DNA of 64,000 nt from Microscilla marina ATCC 23134 (GCF_000169175.1 NZ_AAWS01000008.1:124001-188000); one strand, 5' to 3'. Positions 1 through 9,202 are shown, counted from the stretch's first letter. A program made the numbers and translations. The notes: generated by a model from the sequence alone, not told the origin.

Positions 1-1125
1 CTTCTGCCCCAGTTTAACCAAGACGCCTTAGTAGAAATTATCAAGGTTTTGAGCCAATCTAACAAAGAATTCATTCAGTTTGAAGTCCAGTTGCGTCGGC
101 AAGACCAATCGCTGTATGCTTCCAACCTCCGCCTGATTATTACCTCCTATAGAACAAAACCAGTAGTGGTGGCAATGGTGCAAGACATTTCGCGAAGAAA
201 AGAGCTGGAGCGAGACTTATTGTTGCAAGGCGATAAGATTGCCAAAGAGCTTACCCGGAAGGTAAACGAAAAAGAGAAAAAGCTGGAGTGGGAAAAAGCC
301 CGTACTCAGGAGATCAACCAACAGATTATTCAGCAAAATAAAATAATTGCTGATAAGCGAAAAAACATGCTCGATAGTCTTCAGTATGCCAAAATGATTC
401 AGGAAAGCATTTTGCCTTCAGAAGCAACCATGCGCAAACACGTCATAGAATCTTTTGTGTATTACAAGGCCAAGGATGTAGTAAGCGGAGATTTTTATTG
501 GGTGCACGAAAAGCAAGGCAAGGTGTTTTTGGTAGCTGCCGATTGTACTGGACATGGAGTGCCAGGAGCCTTATTGACAATGTTGGGGAGTAATTTGCTA
601 AAAGAAGTAGTGAAAACATCTGATACTGATGACCCTGCCGATATTCTGGAACAACTAGACAAGGTTATGAGTGAAAGTCTGCAGCACGAAGAGGTTGAAA
701 ACCGCGATGGCATGGACGTGGCCTTGTGTGTAATTGATAAGCAAAAGCAACGCGTATCGTTTGCAGGAGCCAAAAACCCTTTGATTTATATCAAAAACAA
801 CGAAGTGCAAAAGATCAGAGGCAGCATTAGAAGCATAGGTTCCTGGGCACACAACCTTCCCCCTTTTGTTACCCACCATATTGCTATAGATCAACCCTCT
901 ACTTTTTATATTTTTTCGGATGGCTACCAAGACCAGTTTGGGGGCGAAGCAGACAAAAAGTTTATGGTAAGTCAACTAAAGTCACTTTTCAAACAGATTC
1001 ACCTGAAGCCTATGGCGGAGCAAAAACAGTTTGTAACTGATACAATGGATGCCTGGATAGGCAGGAGAAGCCAGACCGATGACATGCTGGTAATGGGGTT
1101 TAAGCTAAGCAGTGATATAGCTTAA
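1..1125 (+). CDS. PAS-SpoIIE (PP2C-type) protein phosphatase, 5' end outside the window
   Basis: The reading frame is open to base 1, so the N-terminus lies upstream of the window. The first ~75 codons read like the second half of a PAS sensor domain, ending in a DISRRKELE segment. A charged coiled coil follows (codons ~75-135), then a SpoIIE/PP2C serine phosphatase domain. Its metal-binding motifs are SGDFYW (~codon 161), ADCTGHG (~181), DGMD and a terminal TDD. By family, such proteins remove phosphate from serine or threonine on anti-sigma-factor antagonists or similar partners; the partner is unknown here. Two further proteins with the same catalytic motifs lie in this window (26517-28676 and 45494-49297). 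The visible TTG at 49 is not a credible start because it cuts into the PAS fold. Confidence 0.88.
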   Translation, partial: LLPQFNQDALVEIIKVLSQSNKEFIQFEVQLRRQDQSLYASNLRLIITSYRTKPVVVAMVQDISRRKELERDLLLQGDKIAKELTRKVNEKEKKLEWEKARTQEINQQIIQQNKIIADKRKNMLDSLQYAKMIQESILPSEATMRKHVIESFVYYKAKDVVSGDFYWVHEKQGKVFLVAADCTGHGVPGALLTMLGSNLLKEVVKTSDTDDPADILEQLDKVMSESLQHEEVENRDGMDVALCVIDKQKQRVSFAGAKNPLIYIKNNEVQKIRGSIRSIGSWAHNLPPFVTHHIAIDQPSTFYIFSDGYQDQFGGEADKKFMVSQLKSLFKQIHLKPMAEQKQFVTDTMDAWIGRRSQTDDMLVMGFKLSSDIA

Positions 1126-1214
1126 TGTGTATTTTGTAGACTTGCCAATGATTACATAAAACTATACTGTGCTAAAAAAATAGGGCTAATGGGCTGATTA
1201 CTATATCGTTTGTA

Positions 1215-1222
1215 TATATTTG
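1215..1222 (+). promoter_or_regulatory. Bacteroidota -7 promoter motif (TATATTTG)
   Basis: A TATATTTG octamer fits the TAnnTTTG -7 box of Bacteroidota sigma factors. No convincing TTG -33 box is seen at the usual spacing. It lies inside the longest possible frame of the next gene, which argues that translation starts downstream at 1300 rather than at the TTG at 1210. Confidence 0.35.
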
Positions 1223-1299
1223 CGCCTAATTCAATGTTGATGGGCAAACCCATTATTCCAGAAGTGATGGTTTGCAGCCCGAATAAATTTAATAATGGT

Positions 1300-1755
1300 A
1301 TGATTGAATGTAAACCTAAAGGAAAAGCCATTGTATCGCTCGGTTTGTTTGCCGTGATATGTTATGCTGCCAGTTTATTGTTGTTTTCGGTAGCCGCCAA
1401 AACTACTTTTATTTATGTAGTCATTGTGTTGCTCACTGTATTGGGGCTGATCATAAACTTACGTATGTTTATGACCTACAAGGTGATTACGGTAGGCAAA
1501 GGTAAACTATTTGTAAAACAACCTTACCTCTTTCGCACTAAAACCTATGAGCTGATCAACCTTAAGTTAGTCAATGAAGAAAAAATAAAAACATTCAATG
1601 ATGAGTATAAAGAACTTCTGCTGGAGTTTGATAATGGTAAGCTAAAACTCAACAAGCAAGAATATACAGACTATGAAAGGTTTAAGTCTTATATAGACAA
1701 AAACAAGCCTGGGAAGAAGAAGAATAAAGGAAAGAGTAAAAAGAGTTTGGGGTAA
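1300..1755 (+). CDS. Hypothetical two-TM membrane protein (STM3941-like)
   Basis: A 151-residue protein if ATG 1300 is used (MIECKPKGKAIVSL). An upstream TTG at 1210 would add 30 uncharacteristic residues and overlap a promoter-like motif. Two hydrophobic helices (about residues 11-33 and 38-58) are followed by a cytoplasmic region containing VGKGKLFVKQPYLF and alternating beta-like segments. The lysine-rich tail ends KKKNKGKSKKSLG. The plan (two helices, then a PH-like beta domain) resembles STM3941-type proteins of unknown function, but no diagnostic motif was checked. It follows the phosphatase on the same strand after a 174-bp gap and is probably transcribed alone. Confidence 0.6.
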   Translation: MIECKPKGKAIVSLGLFAVICYAASLLLFSVAAKTTFIYVVIVLLTVLGLIINLRMFMTYKVITVGKGKLFVKQPYLFRTKTYELINLKLVNEEKIKTFNDEYKELLLEFDNGKLKLNKQEYTDYERFKSYIDKNKPGKKKNKGKSKKSLG

Positions 1756-1913
1756 AAAACAAATTGGACAAATTGAAGTGCATAATAACTGATTGTGTGA
1801 AAATTAAGGATAAAAAATATGTGATAAAGTAAGTTAAAGATAAGAAAAATCTAATAAAAAGTGAGTTTTTTCAAAAAAAAGTACATAGACCTATTTAAAG
1901 CATTATTATAATT

Positions 1914-2309
1914 TTATGCCCAATTCTTAAATTCAACAATTAAACTTTCAGGCAAAGTTTGAGTTCCTTCCCAATAGATGCGCACGTGATTTTTGCTGAA
2001 TTCTTCTGATCTTGCCGAATAAATAATCTTCATTTCATTGGGACACTCCCGATTAAGTGTAGCAAATATATCGTAAGTAATTTCCCAGTATCCTCCTCGG
2101 CAGTTGTTGCCCGATGTATAATACTCTTGTGTATTTTCAAGGTAGTTTTGGAGGTTTTGAAGGGCTTTTACAAATATTTTGTAGGATTTTTGGAGAGATT
2201 TGCGGGTAAACTTTTCTTCGTTGTTGAGCAGTTGAATGATTTGGTCATATTTTATCAGTTGCTCATTGTGCAAATAGTGTGTGGCTAAATCTTCAAAATT
2301 AAAGTTCAT
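1914..2309 (-). CDS. Hypothetical protein, 131 aa
   Basis: A soluble 131-residue protein with no signal peptide, starting at an ATG at 2309. The N-terminal half is helical and charged. The C-terminal half carries a GNNCRGGYWEITYDIF segment and ends in an aromatic-rich FKNWA tail. I do not recognise the family and assign no function. It is convergent with the membrane-protein gene on its left and divergent from the FAD/Fe-S dehydrogenase on its right. The flanking DNA is very AT-rich. Confidence 0.55.
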   Translation of the reverse strand: MNFNFEDLATHYLHNEQLIKYDQIIQLLNNEEKFTRKSLQKSYKIFVKALQNLQNYLENTQEYYTSGNNCRGGYWEITYDIFATLNRECPNEMKIIYSARSEEFSKNHVRIYWEGTQTLPESLIVEFKNWA

Positions 2310-2470
2310 AGGACCGTGATAAATGATATGTAGAGTATTAAGTGGTTGATTTCAATATAATGATAACCCTAAGTTACAAAATAAGTTGATAAGTAGCCGA
2401 CTGACTAATGTAAGAATTGTATAAATATACATATTTGGCAGGCAAAAAATGAAAATACACACTTGAATTG

Positions 2471-2478
2471 TATATTTG
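2471..2478 (+). promoter_or_regulatory. Possible -7 promoter box of the FAD/Fe-S dehydrogenase
   Basis: TATATTTG lies 40 bp before the ATG at 2519, at a reasonable distance for a Bacteroidota promoter. A matching -33 TTG is not obvious. Confidence 0.35.
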
Positions 2479-2518
2479 TAAGTCATTACCCTTAAGTTGA
2501 ACGATACTAGCGTTATAC

Positions 2519-5473
2519 ATGAACAATACAAACACCCCTTTGCCTGTTCAGTGGCAGCCGTTGGCAAAAGTATTAGATGGTGAGCTACATACCGACGATG
2601 TCATGCGTACTTTGTATGCGACCGATGCTTCGGCTTACCGTGAAATGCCTGCTGCTGTGGCAGTACCCCGCTCCAGCAAAGACATCAAGTACCTGATCAG
2701 TTTTGCCCGACAACAAAAGTTGAGTCTGATTCCGAGGGCAGCAGGCACCTCTCTGGCTGGGCAAGTGGTAGGCAATGGCATAGTAGTAGATGTGTCGCAG
2801 CACATGACCCAGGTACTGGAGATCAACGCAGAAGAAAGGTGGGTAAGGGTGCAGCCTGGGGTGATACGTGATGACCTGAACCATGTACTGGAGCCTTACG
2901 GCTTGTTTTTTGGTCCCGAAACCTCTACAGCTAATCGAGCCATGATAGGGGGCATGGTGGGTAATAACTCCTGCGGAACGCATTCGGTGGTGTATGGCAG
3001 CACCCGCGAACATACCTTAGAAATCAAAGGCTTGCTTGCTGATGGGTCAGAAGTGGTTTTTAATGCTTTGAACGCCCAACAGTACCAACAAAAAATAGCC
3101 GAAAGTGAGACAAATACTTTCGAAGGTAAGGTTTATCGCCAAATTGATCAATTGCTTACCAATGAAGCTCACCAAAAAGAAATAAGAGAGCATTTTCCTA
3201 AGCGAGCCATTCCCCGGCGCAATACTGGTTATGCCTTGGATATGTTGCTCGACCTTGAGCCCTTTACCCCGGCGGGCGAACCGTTTAACTTTTGTAAACT
3301 GTTGTGTGGCTCTGAAGGCACCCTCATGTTTATGACCGAAATAAAGCTTCATGTAGACCCTTTACCCCCCAAAGAAACTGGATTGGTGTGTGCGCACTTC
3401 AATACTATAGATGATGCCCTCAAAGCCAATATCATTGCGCTACAATATGGTCCTTCGGCAAGTGAATTGATGGATCATTACATCCTCGAATGTACTAAAG
3501 CCAACATAGAGCATCGTCAAAACCGGTTTTTTGTAAAAGGCGACCCAGAGGCTATTCTTATTGTAGAGTTTAATAAAGATACCCGCGAAGCAATAGCCGA
3601 AGTAGCGCAACGTATGCAACAAGCCATGGAACAAGAGGGATTGGGCTATCACTTTCCGGTGGTGTATGGCGACGATACCCGCAAGGTTTGGAATTTGCGT
3701 AAAGCTGGGCTGGGGTTGCTCTCAAACATTGTGGGTGATGCCAAGCCCGCCCCTGTGATAGAAGACACCGCAGTGACTATAGAAGATTTGCCTGCTTATA
3801 TTCAAGATTTTAATGAAATTCTGAGCCAGAATAATATGTCGGCGGTGCACTATGCCCACGCTGGTTCGGGAGAGCTGCACCTGCGCCCCATCATTAACCT
3901 AAAAACTGAGCAGGGACAAAAAGAATTTAGGCTGATAGCTGAAGAAATAGCCAGGTTGGTGAAAAAATACCAGGGCTCGCTGAGCGGCGAACATGGCGAT
4001 GGCCGTTTGCGGGGAGAGTTTATCGAGCAAATGGTAGGCAAAAAGGGGTATGAGTTGATGAAGGAGGTCAAGCAAATATTTGACCCTGAGCATATTTTTA
4101 ACCCCAACAAAATTGTAGAAACCCCTCCGATGGATACCTTTCTGCGCTATGATGCCGGGCAAGATACGCCAGCATTTGACACTGTGTTGGATTTTAGCGG
4201 TACTCAGGGCATATTGCGGGGAGCCGAAATGTGCAATGGGTCGGGCGATTGCCGTAAAACTGAAATAAGTGGAGGAACTATGTGCCCAAGCTACATGGCT
4301 ACCCGTAGCGAAAAAGATACCACCCGCGCCCGTGCCAATATTTTGCGCGAATACCTGACCCGTTCGGACAAACCAAATCGTTTTGACCACGAAGAAATCA
4401 AAGAGGTGATGGACTTGTGCTTGTCGTGCAAGGGGTGTAAGTCGGAGTGCCCCTCAAATGTGGATATGGCAAAGATGAAAGCGGAGTTTTTGCAACAGTA
4501 CTATGATGCCAATGGGGTGCCGTTTAGAACCAAGCTCATTGCTAATTTTACTCGCCTGAACAAGCTGGCGGCTAAAGTACCCTGGGCGTATAATTGGGCG
4601 TTTACAAATCCTTTAACGGGTAAGTTGAGCAAAAAAATGTCAGGCTTTGCTGCCGAGCGAAGCATCCCTAAACTACACAAAACTACGTTGCGCAAGTGGT
4701 ATAAGAAGCATTATGCTTCTATAGCACCCAAGGGTGCCACCAAAAAAGTGTGGTTGTTTTGTGATGAGTTTACTGATTTTAACGATACCGATGTGGGCAT
4801 AGTAACGGTAAAACTGCTTGCCAAGCTGGGGTATGAGGTTATTATTCCTGAACACCTTGAGAGTAGCCGTACTTATTTGTCAAAAGGTTTGCTTAGAAAG
4901 GCCAAAACCATTGCCGAAAAAAATATTGCCTTGTTACAAGGGGTGGTAAGTGATGAAACTCCTTTGTTGGGGGTAGAACCTTCGGCTATTTTGACTTTTA
5001 GGGACGAGTACATTGACTTGGTGAGGGGCAATACACAAGAGAAAGCTCGAGAACTGGCGAGAAATGCGTTGACAATGGAAGAATTTCTTGCCAGAGAAAT
5101 AGATCGGGGAAATATTACGGCAAATAGTTTTACAGAAGATAAAAAAATACTGAAATTGCATGGACATTGCCAGCAAAAAGCTTTATCATCACTTACCCCA
5201 TCCAAAAAAATGCTTTCTTTGCCCAAAAATTATGAGGTGCACCTGATTCGTTCGGGGTGTTGTGGTATGGCAGGTTCGTTTGGTTATGAGCAAGAGCATT
5301 ACAAAGTGTCAATGCAGATTGGCGAGTTGGTGTTGTTTCCAACGGTGCGCCAACAACCCCAGGAGGTAATAATTGTAGCCGCTGGTACAAGTTGTCGTCA
5401 TCAGATCAAAGACGGCACCCAGCGTCGTGCCTTGCATCCGGTAGAGGTATGGTGGGATGCCCTTAAAAAATAA
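2519..5473 (+). CDS. FAD-linked oxidase / Fe-S oxidoreductase fusion (YdiJ-like D-2-hydroxyacid dehydrogenase)
   Basis: A 984-residue flavoprotein of the YdiJ type (E. coli YdiJ is ~1018 aa and oxidises D-2-hydroxyglutarate). Domain order: PCMH FAD-binding domain (~45-275, with PRAAGTSLAGQ and GGMVGNNSCGTHS), FAD-oxidase C-terminal domain (~290-545, with HYAHAGSGELHLRP and SGEHGDGR), a ferredoxin-like region with cysteines at ~572-590 and CLSCKGCKSECP (~632-643), and a CCG-type cysteine domain (HGHCQQKA ~881, SGCCGMAGSFG ~913). It likely oxidises a D-2-hydroxyacid and passes electrons through Fe-S centres to the respiratory chain. Substrate is inferred; D-lactate is an alternative. No membrane helix is seen. 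A weak hairpin follows the stop codon. Confidence 0.88.
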   Translation: MNNTNTPLPVQWQPLAKVLDGELHTDDVMRTLYATDASAYREMPAAVAVPRSSKDIKYLISFARQQKLSLIPRAAGTSLAGQVVGNGIVVDVSQHMTQVLEINAEERWVRVQPGVIRDDLNHVLEPYGLFFGPETSTANRAMIGGMVGNNSCGTHSVVYGSTREHTLEIKGLLADGSEVVFNALNAQQYQQKIAESETNTFEGKVYRQIDQLLTNEAHQKEIREHFPKRAIPRRNTGYALDMLLDLEPFTPAGEPFNFCKLLCGSEGTLMFMTEIKLHVDPLPPKETGLVCAHFNTIDDALKANIIALQYGPSASELMDHYILECTKANIEHRQNRFFVKGDPEAILIVEFNKDTREAIAEVAQRMQQAMEQEGLGYHFPVVYGDDTRKVWNLRKAGLGLLSNIVGDAKPAPVIEDTAVTIEDLPAYIQDFNEILSQNNMSAVHYAHAGSGELHLRPIINLKTEQGQKEFRLIAEEIARLVKKYQGSLSGEHGDGRLRGEFIEQMVGKKGYELMKEVKQIFDPEHIFNPNKIVETPPMDTFLRYDAGQDTPAFDTVLDFSGTQGILRGAEMCNGSGDCRKTEISGGTMCPSYMATRSEKDTTRARANILREYLTRSDKPNRFDHEEIKEVMDLCLSCKGCKSECPSNVDMAKMKAEFLQQYYDANGVPFRTKLIANFTRLNKLAAKVPWAYNWAFTNPLTGKLSKKMSGFAAERSIPKLHKTTLRKWYKKHYASIAPKGATKKVWLFCDEFTDFNDTDVGIVTVKLLAKLGYEVIIPEHLESSRTYLSKGLLRKAKTIAEKNIALLQGVVSDETPLLGVEPSAILTFRDEYIDLVRGNTQEKARELARNALTMEEFLAREIDRGNITANSFTEDKKILKLHGHCQQKALSSLTPSKKMLSLPKNYEVHLIRSGCCGMAGSFGYEQEHYKVSMQIGELVLFPTVRQQPQEVIIVAAGTSCRHQIKDGTQRRALHPVEVWWDALKK

Positions 5474-5483
5474 ATCATGCTAC

Positions 5484-5508
5484 CTTTGGCTTATTTATAA
5501 GCCCAAAG
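5484..5508 (+). terminator. Weak hairpin after the dehydrogenase gene
   Basis: CTTTGG-CTTAT pairs with ATAAG-CCAAAG with one bulged C, starting 11 bp after the stop codon. No run of T follows, so termination is uncertain. Confidence 0.3.
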
Positions 5509-5556
5509 AACATGTGAACTGTTAGCTAGTGAATTCATAAATAATTGAAGTTGCGA

Positions 5557-5578
5557 GGTACAAGCGACAAGCTTCAAG
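5557..5578 (+). repeat. Family A dispersed repeat copy
   Basis: GGTACAAGCGACAAGCTTCA plus AG matches 34182-34203 at 19 of 22 positions. The core GCGACAAG also occurs at 45290-45304 and, inverted, at 8481-8498 and 34303-34315. Confidence 0.6.
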
Positions 5579-5698
5579 TGCCAGTTTGTGCGTGCCTGAA
5601 ATATATAAATAGTTGGAAGTTAAGCTTTTACAGTTTATATGCTGCAACTTGGGTTAAATAGTTGAAAAATAAGCATACTATGAATTGTTAGTTGCTTA

Positions 5699-5741
5699 TG
5701 AACCGAATCTACAGCAGCTTGCTGTGATGAGCTCAACACAG
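5699..5741 (+). repeat. Family C dispersed repeat copy
   Basis: This 43-bp stretch, beginning TGAACCGAATCTACAGCAG, is identical at 41 of 43 positions to 52108-52150, 46 kb away. The word GATGAGCTCAAC inside it resembles family-B elements near 40496 and 51960. Confidence 0.75.
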
Positions 5742-5932
5742 AAGGTGTACCTAGAACCTTGTTGTTGCTACTAACTAGCGAACTTGCAAATGTGAGAAGT
5801 TTCTCAGGCCTCTCACTAATAAATGTATAACCGCTGTTACACAGGCGAAGAGAAGTTATAGGTTTTGGACGACCAACTATGGACTGTTGACAAAAAACTA
5901 TTCACTGAAAAAAAATAGATTACTATTATTGT

Positions 5933-7540
5933 ATGACAGAGACAGCCTCAATGCTTACTGATGAAATTCTCCAGTTTTTATCTACTCCACAAGTATTTGC
6001 CGAAAGGCCCCAAAAAGTAAGTGTTGTACAAACCCACATCTCTATAGTGTCTCTGTTAGACGAGGTGGTGTACAAGGTGAAAAAAGCGGTTGACTTTGGT
6101 TTTTTAAACTTTATGAAGTTGGAAGATCGCAAATATTACCTTGAAGAAGAGGTAAGACTCAACTCACGCCTTACAACTGACCTATACCTAGATTTGGTGC
6201 CTATTTACCGCCTTGACAACGGAACTTTGAGCTTTACGAGTGAACAATCTACTGATGTGGTGGTAGAGTATGCGTTGAAAATGAAGCGCTTGCCGCATGA
6301 GTTTTTTTTAGATGAACTGCTCAAAAAGAATACTTTTGATTGGCAAAATATTAACTTGATTGCCAATAAACTTGCCCGGTTTTATCAGCATATACCCGTA
6401 GATGCACACAAGAGTAAATGGGGGCGTACTGAGTTTTTGCGTGAGATTATAGACGAAAATTTTGAGCAAATCACCCCTTTTGTGAATAACACCATTCAGA
6501 CTATCGAGTTTAGGGTGTTGCGGGCTTATCAATATTATTTTTTAGAAAATAACAAGCAGTGGTTTCACCAACGAGTGGCAGAGGGCAAAATACTGGAGTG
6601 TCACGGAGACCTTAAGTGTGACCATATTCATGTAGAAAATCAGCAGGTAAATATTTATGATTGTATTGAGTTCAACGAGCGTTATCGTTGCATTGATGTA
6701 TTAAACGACATTGCTTTTTTGAGCATGGAGCTTGATTTTAGGCGTAAGTTTAATTTGTCTAATTATTTTGTAAATCAGGTAACCAATCAGTTAGAGACTG
6801 GGGAGTATCAGGATTTATTTGATTTTTATAAGTCGTTTCGGGCGTTTGTCAAGGGCAAAGTAGAGAGCTTTACATCTACCACTCTGGAGGTGCCCGCCAA
6901 AAAACGCCATAAATGTGCCGAGCGTGCCCGAAAGTATTTTAAGCTGGCGCTAAAGTATGCGCTTATAGGTTCAGAAGCTACCCTGGTAGTGGTATATGGT
7001 GGAGTGGCTACTGGCAAAACTACCTTGGCGCAAAAAATAGCCAAACACATGAATATCCAACATTTTAACTCTGATTTGATCAGGAAAAAAATGGCGGGTA
7101 TTCCTACTTATGAGCGTACCCGCAGCGAAGATTTGCAAAGGGTATACTCTACAGAAATGACTGAGAAAGTATACGAAACATTGATAGAGGAGGGGATCAA
7201 TTGTGCTTTTCAGGAGGGAACATCTATATTAGATGCCACATTTCGGGATATTACTAAGTTAGAGAGGTTGTTAAAAAAGGTTCGTGAGGCACAGCCTTTA
7301 AGGGTGGTATTTATTGAAGCAATTGCCCCTGATGAAGAAATTAAACAGCGTTTACGCGCCCGCGAAAATGAACCAAATGTGTCGGATGCACGCATAGAGC
7401 ATTTCGAAATGTTGAGGCAGTCACGCCATCAAATAGCCAAAATGTTGCCCAACCACCTTACCCTAAATACTGCCAACCCTTTGCAAAAAACAATGGTAAA
7501 CTTGTTTGTGCAAATGTTTGAAGCCCGTTTGTTGAATTAA
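5933..7540 (+). CDS. Aminoglycoside phosphotransferase-like / P-loop kinase fusion protein
   Basis: A 535-residue two-domain protein. The N-terminal half is an APH-type kinase fold with a CHGDLKCDHIHV catalytic loop (~223-234) and the metal-binding segment IYDCIEFNERYR. The C-terminal half (from ~345) is an AAA_33/zeta-toxin-like P-loop kinase with Walker A GGVATGKTTL (~354-363). Such fusions are common in bacteria, but their small-molecule substrate is not established and antibiotic resistance should not be assumed. There is no signal peptide or membrane segment. The gene follows a repeat-bearing gap and precedes the Rossmann protein by 109 bp on the same strand. Confidence 0.85.
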   Translation: MTETASMLTDEILQFLSTPQVFAERPQKVSVVQTHISIVSLLDEVVYKVKKAVDFGFLNFMKLEDRKYYLEEEVRLNSRLTTDLYLDLVPIYRLDNGTLSFTSEQSTDVVVEYALKMKRLPHEFFLDELLKKNTFDWQNINLIANKLARFYQHIPVDAHKSKWGRTEFLREIIDENFEQITPFVNNTIQTIEFRVLRAYQYYFLENNKQWFHQRVAEGKILECHGDLKCDHIHVENQQVNIYDCIEFNERYRCIDVLNDIAFLSMELDFRRKFNLSNYFVNQVTNQLETGEYQDLFDFYKSFRAFVKGKVESFTSTTLEVPAKKRHKCAERARKYFKLALKYALIGSEATLVVVYGGVATGKTTLAQKIAKHMNIQHFNSDLIRKKMAGIPTYERTRSEDLQRVYSTEMTEKVYETLIEEGINCAFQEGTSILDATFRDITKLERLLKKVREAQPLRVVFIEAIAPDEEIKQRLRARENEPNVSDARIEHFEMLRQSRHQIAKMLPNHLTLNTANPLQKTMVNLFVQMFEARLLN

Positions 7541-7649
7541 GTGACAGCTATAGAACATAATCTGCCTTGTAAATGTTAAACCAAGTGTTCCTGCGTTTTA
7601 TTCAGGGCGTGTTACTTTCAAACAGCATCATATTTAAACTTTTTATTTT

Positions 7650-8351
7650 ATGAATAAAATAGCCATTGTTGCCGGGGCTACTGGTCTGGTGGGCAGCGAG
7701 TTAGTGAAGTTGTTGCTACAAGACGACGATTACCAGCAAGTAAAAATAATTGGTAGAAAAAGTATTGGCATAGACCACGCAAAAATAGAGGAGTTGTTGG
7801 TGGACTTTGATCAACTAGACAATTATCAGGATTTTTTTGTGGGTGCCACCGAAGCATTTTGTTGCTTGGGTACTACCACCAAAAAAATGGGGAAGGAGGG
7901 ACTTACTAAAGTTGATTTCACCTATTGTCATGCGTTTGCTCAGCTTGCTGCCAAGGCAAATGTTGCCCAGTTTTTAATTATATCAAGCATTGGTGCTAGT
8001 GCCGACAGCCGCTACCATTATTCAAGGGTAAAAGCACGCATAGAAGATGCGGTTAAAAAACTGCCTTTCAAATCAATCCATATTTTGCGCCCTTCACTCT
8101 TGGTGGGCGACCGTAACGAGGTACGCATCTTGGAAGACCTGGGGCGTGTATTCAGTGCTGCGTTTAACTCGTTTATTCCAGCCAAATACAAAAGTATCAA
8201 AGTTAAAACGGTGGCAGTATTTATGCAAAAAATTGCCAAAAAACAATTGCCTGGACAGTTTACCTATGAGTCGAACCACATAAGAAAAATAGCAGTGAGC
8301 AAATTTGACTACGAAAAGTTTAGCGAATATACTGAGTATAAAGACTTGTAA
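7650..8351 (+). CDS. TIP30/HTATIP2-like NAD(P)-binding Rossmann protein
   Basis: A 233-residue extended-SDR-like protein with the glycine-rich dinucleotide motif GATGLVGSELV at residues 10-20. CLGTTTKKMGKEG and ISSIGASADSRYHYSRVKA (an S...Y-x-x-x-K arrangement) follow. This pattern fits the CC3/TIP30 (HTATIP2) group of NAD(P)-dependent epimerase-like proteins. Family members are annotated as oxidoreductases without firm substrates. It is cytoplasmic. Its ATG follows an A/T-rich leader 109 bp after the kinase fusion, so cotranscription is possible. Confidence 0.8.
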   Translation: MNKIAIVAGATGLVGSELVKLLLQDDDYQQVKIIGRKSIGIDHAKIEELLVDFDQLDNYQDFFVGATEAFCCLGTTTKKMGKEGLTKVDFTYCHAFAQLAAKANVAQFLIISSIGASADSRYHYSRVKARIEDAVKKLPFKSIHILRPSLLVGDRNEVRILEDLGRVFSAAFNSFIPAKYKSIKVKTVAVFMQKIAKKQLPGQFTYESNHIRKIAVSKFDYEKFSEYTEYKDL

Positions 8352-8451
8352 TGTAGAGCCAGCGTCTTCTACATGCTATTCATTTTGGCTAAAGTTTGGT
8401 GCGATCGCTTCAGTTTGTGTCCCCACAACTGAAAAACGTCGTACTCCCAAT

Positions 8452-8498
8452 AGCACCGATGTTCATTGGTACCTAAGGACTTGTCGCTTAAAGCTTGC
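8452..8498 (+). repeat. Family A extended repeat copy
   Basis: Bases 8452-8483 match 34316-34347 at 25 of 32 positions (AGCACCGAT core, then CTAA-GA-TTG). The following CTTGTCGCTTAAAGCTTG is the inverse of the CAAGCGACAAG core found at 5561. It lies just upstream of the haem lipoprotein gene. Confidence 0.55.
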
Positions 8499-8536
8499 CC
8501 CTATTGGGGCTTTCAACTACTTATTTGCAAACCCTT

Positions 8537-9202
8537 ATGAAAAGATTTTTATTACTTTTGAGTATTTGTCAATTTGCCTGGGTGCTTACTTACTGTGGCA
8601 ACCAGCGTAGCCCGGAACCTACCAGTCCCACTACGCCTACCACCAGCGACACGATATGTTTTGAAGCCGACTTGTTGCCTTTACTTAGGTTTAATTGTGC
8701 CAAGTCGGGGTGCCATGATGCAGGCACCGCTGCCAATGGGGTGGTAACTGAGGATTATGCGACCATAAGAGCGCAGGTAAGCCCTAACAATCTTGATCAG
8801 AGTGCTTTGTATAATGCGGTAAAGGTGGGGAGTCACCAGGGGGTAAGCCTTGACCCGCTTCAGGTAGAGTTGATCCAAAACTGGGTATTGCAAGGAGCAC
8901 AAAATACTACAGGCTGTGGTGGGGTGCCTTTTAATTGCGATACGGCAAAGTTTACTTACAACGAGGTGGTACGCATTATCATGGACAAAGAATGTGTAGG
9001 GTGCCATAATGCCAATACTGCCAACGACAATATAAGGCTGGACACTTTTGATGAAGTAAAAAAGGTGGCAACAAGTGGGGCTTTAGTTGGGGCTATAGAG
9101 TGGCAAAACGGTTTTAGCCCAATGCCTCGCAACCGTGACCAACTGCCTGATTGTGAGCGTACTGTTATTAGAAAGTGGATAGCTGCTGGAATGCCTTTTT
9201 AG
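8537..9202 (+). CDS. Small c-type cytochrome-like lipoprotein
   Basis: A 221-residue protein if ATG 8537 (MKRFLLLL) is used; the upstream TTG at 8495 lies in a repeat and is unlikely. A signal sequence ends in a lipobox-like LTYC, followed by a Pro/Thr-rich linker, predicting an exported lipoprotein. Two haem-type sites are visible: CAKSGCH (a CX4CH variant) and the canonical CVGCH. DAGTAANG and the NWVLQGA / RKWIAAGMPF segments resemble membrane-anchored cytochrome modules of Bacteroidota and Planctomycetes. It probably carries electrons or senses redox state in the periplasm. A GCCCC-TATT-GGGGC hairpin lies at 8497-8510. Confidence 0.75.
   Translation: MKRFLLLLSICQFAWVLTYCGNQRSPEPTSPTTPTTSDTICFEADLLPLLRFNCAKSGCHDAGTAANGVVTEDYATIRAQVSPNNLDQSALYNAVKVGSHQGVSLDPLQVELIQNWVLQGAQNTTGCGGVPFNCDTAKFTYNEVVRIIMDKECVGCHNANTANDNIRLDTFDEVKKVATSGALVGAIEWQNGFSPMPRNRDQLPDCERTVIRKWIAAGMPF

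Larger units (their letters stand above)
5474..5932. other. Intergenic region, 459 bp, carrying dispersed repeats
   Basis: No credible gene is present. The stretch contains a weak hairpin, a family-A repeat copy (5557-5578) and a family-C copy (5699-5741). A similar order of short words (GTACCTAG, GAACCTTG, CTAACTA) surrounds the family-C element in the gap at 51752-52215, so the two gaps share more than the core repeat. Confidence 0.7.

Noticed and set aside
5933-7540. Antibiotic-resistance phosphotransferase
   Set aside because: APH-fold kinases fused to P-loop kinases are widespread with unknown substrates; no evidence here for aminoglycoside modification.
8403-8410. Single CGATCGC-type palindrome near 8400 reminiscent of cyanobacterial HIP1
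   Set aside because: It occurs once here and carries no significance without enrichment.
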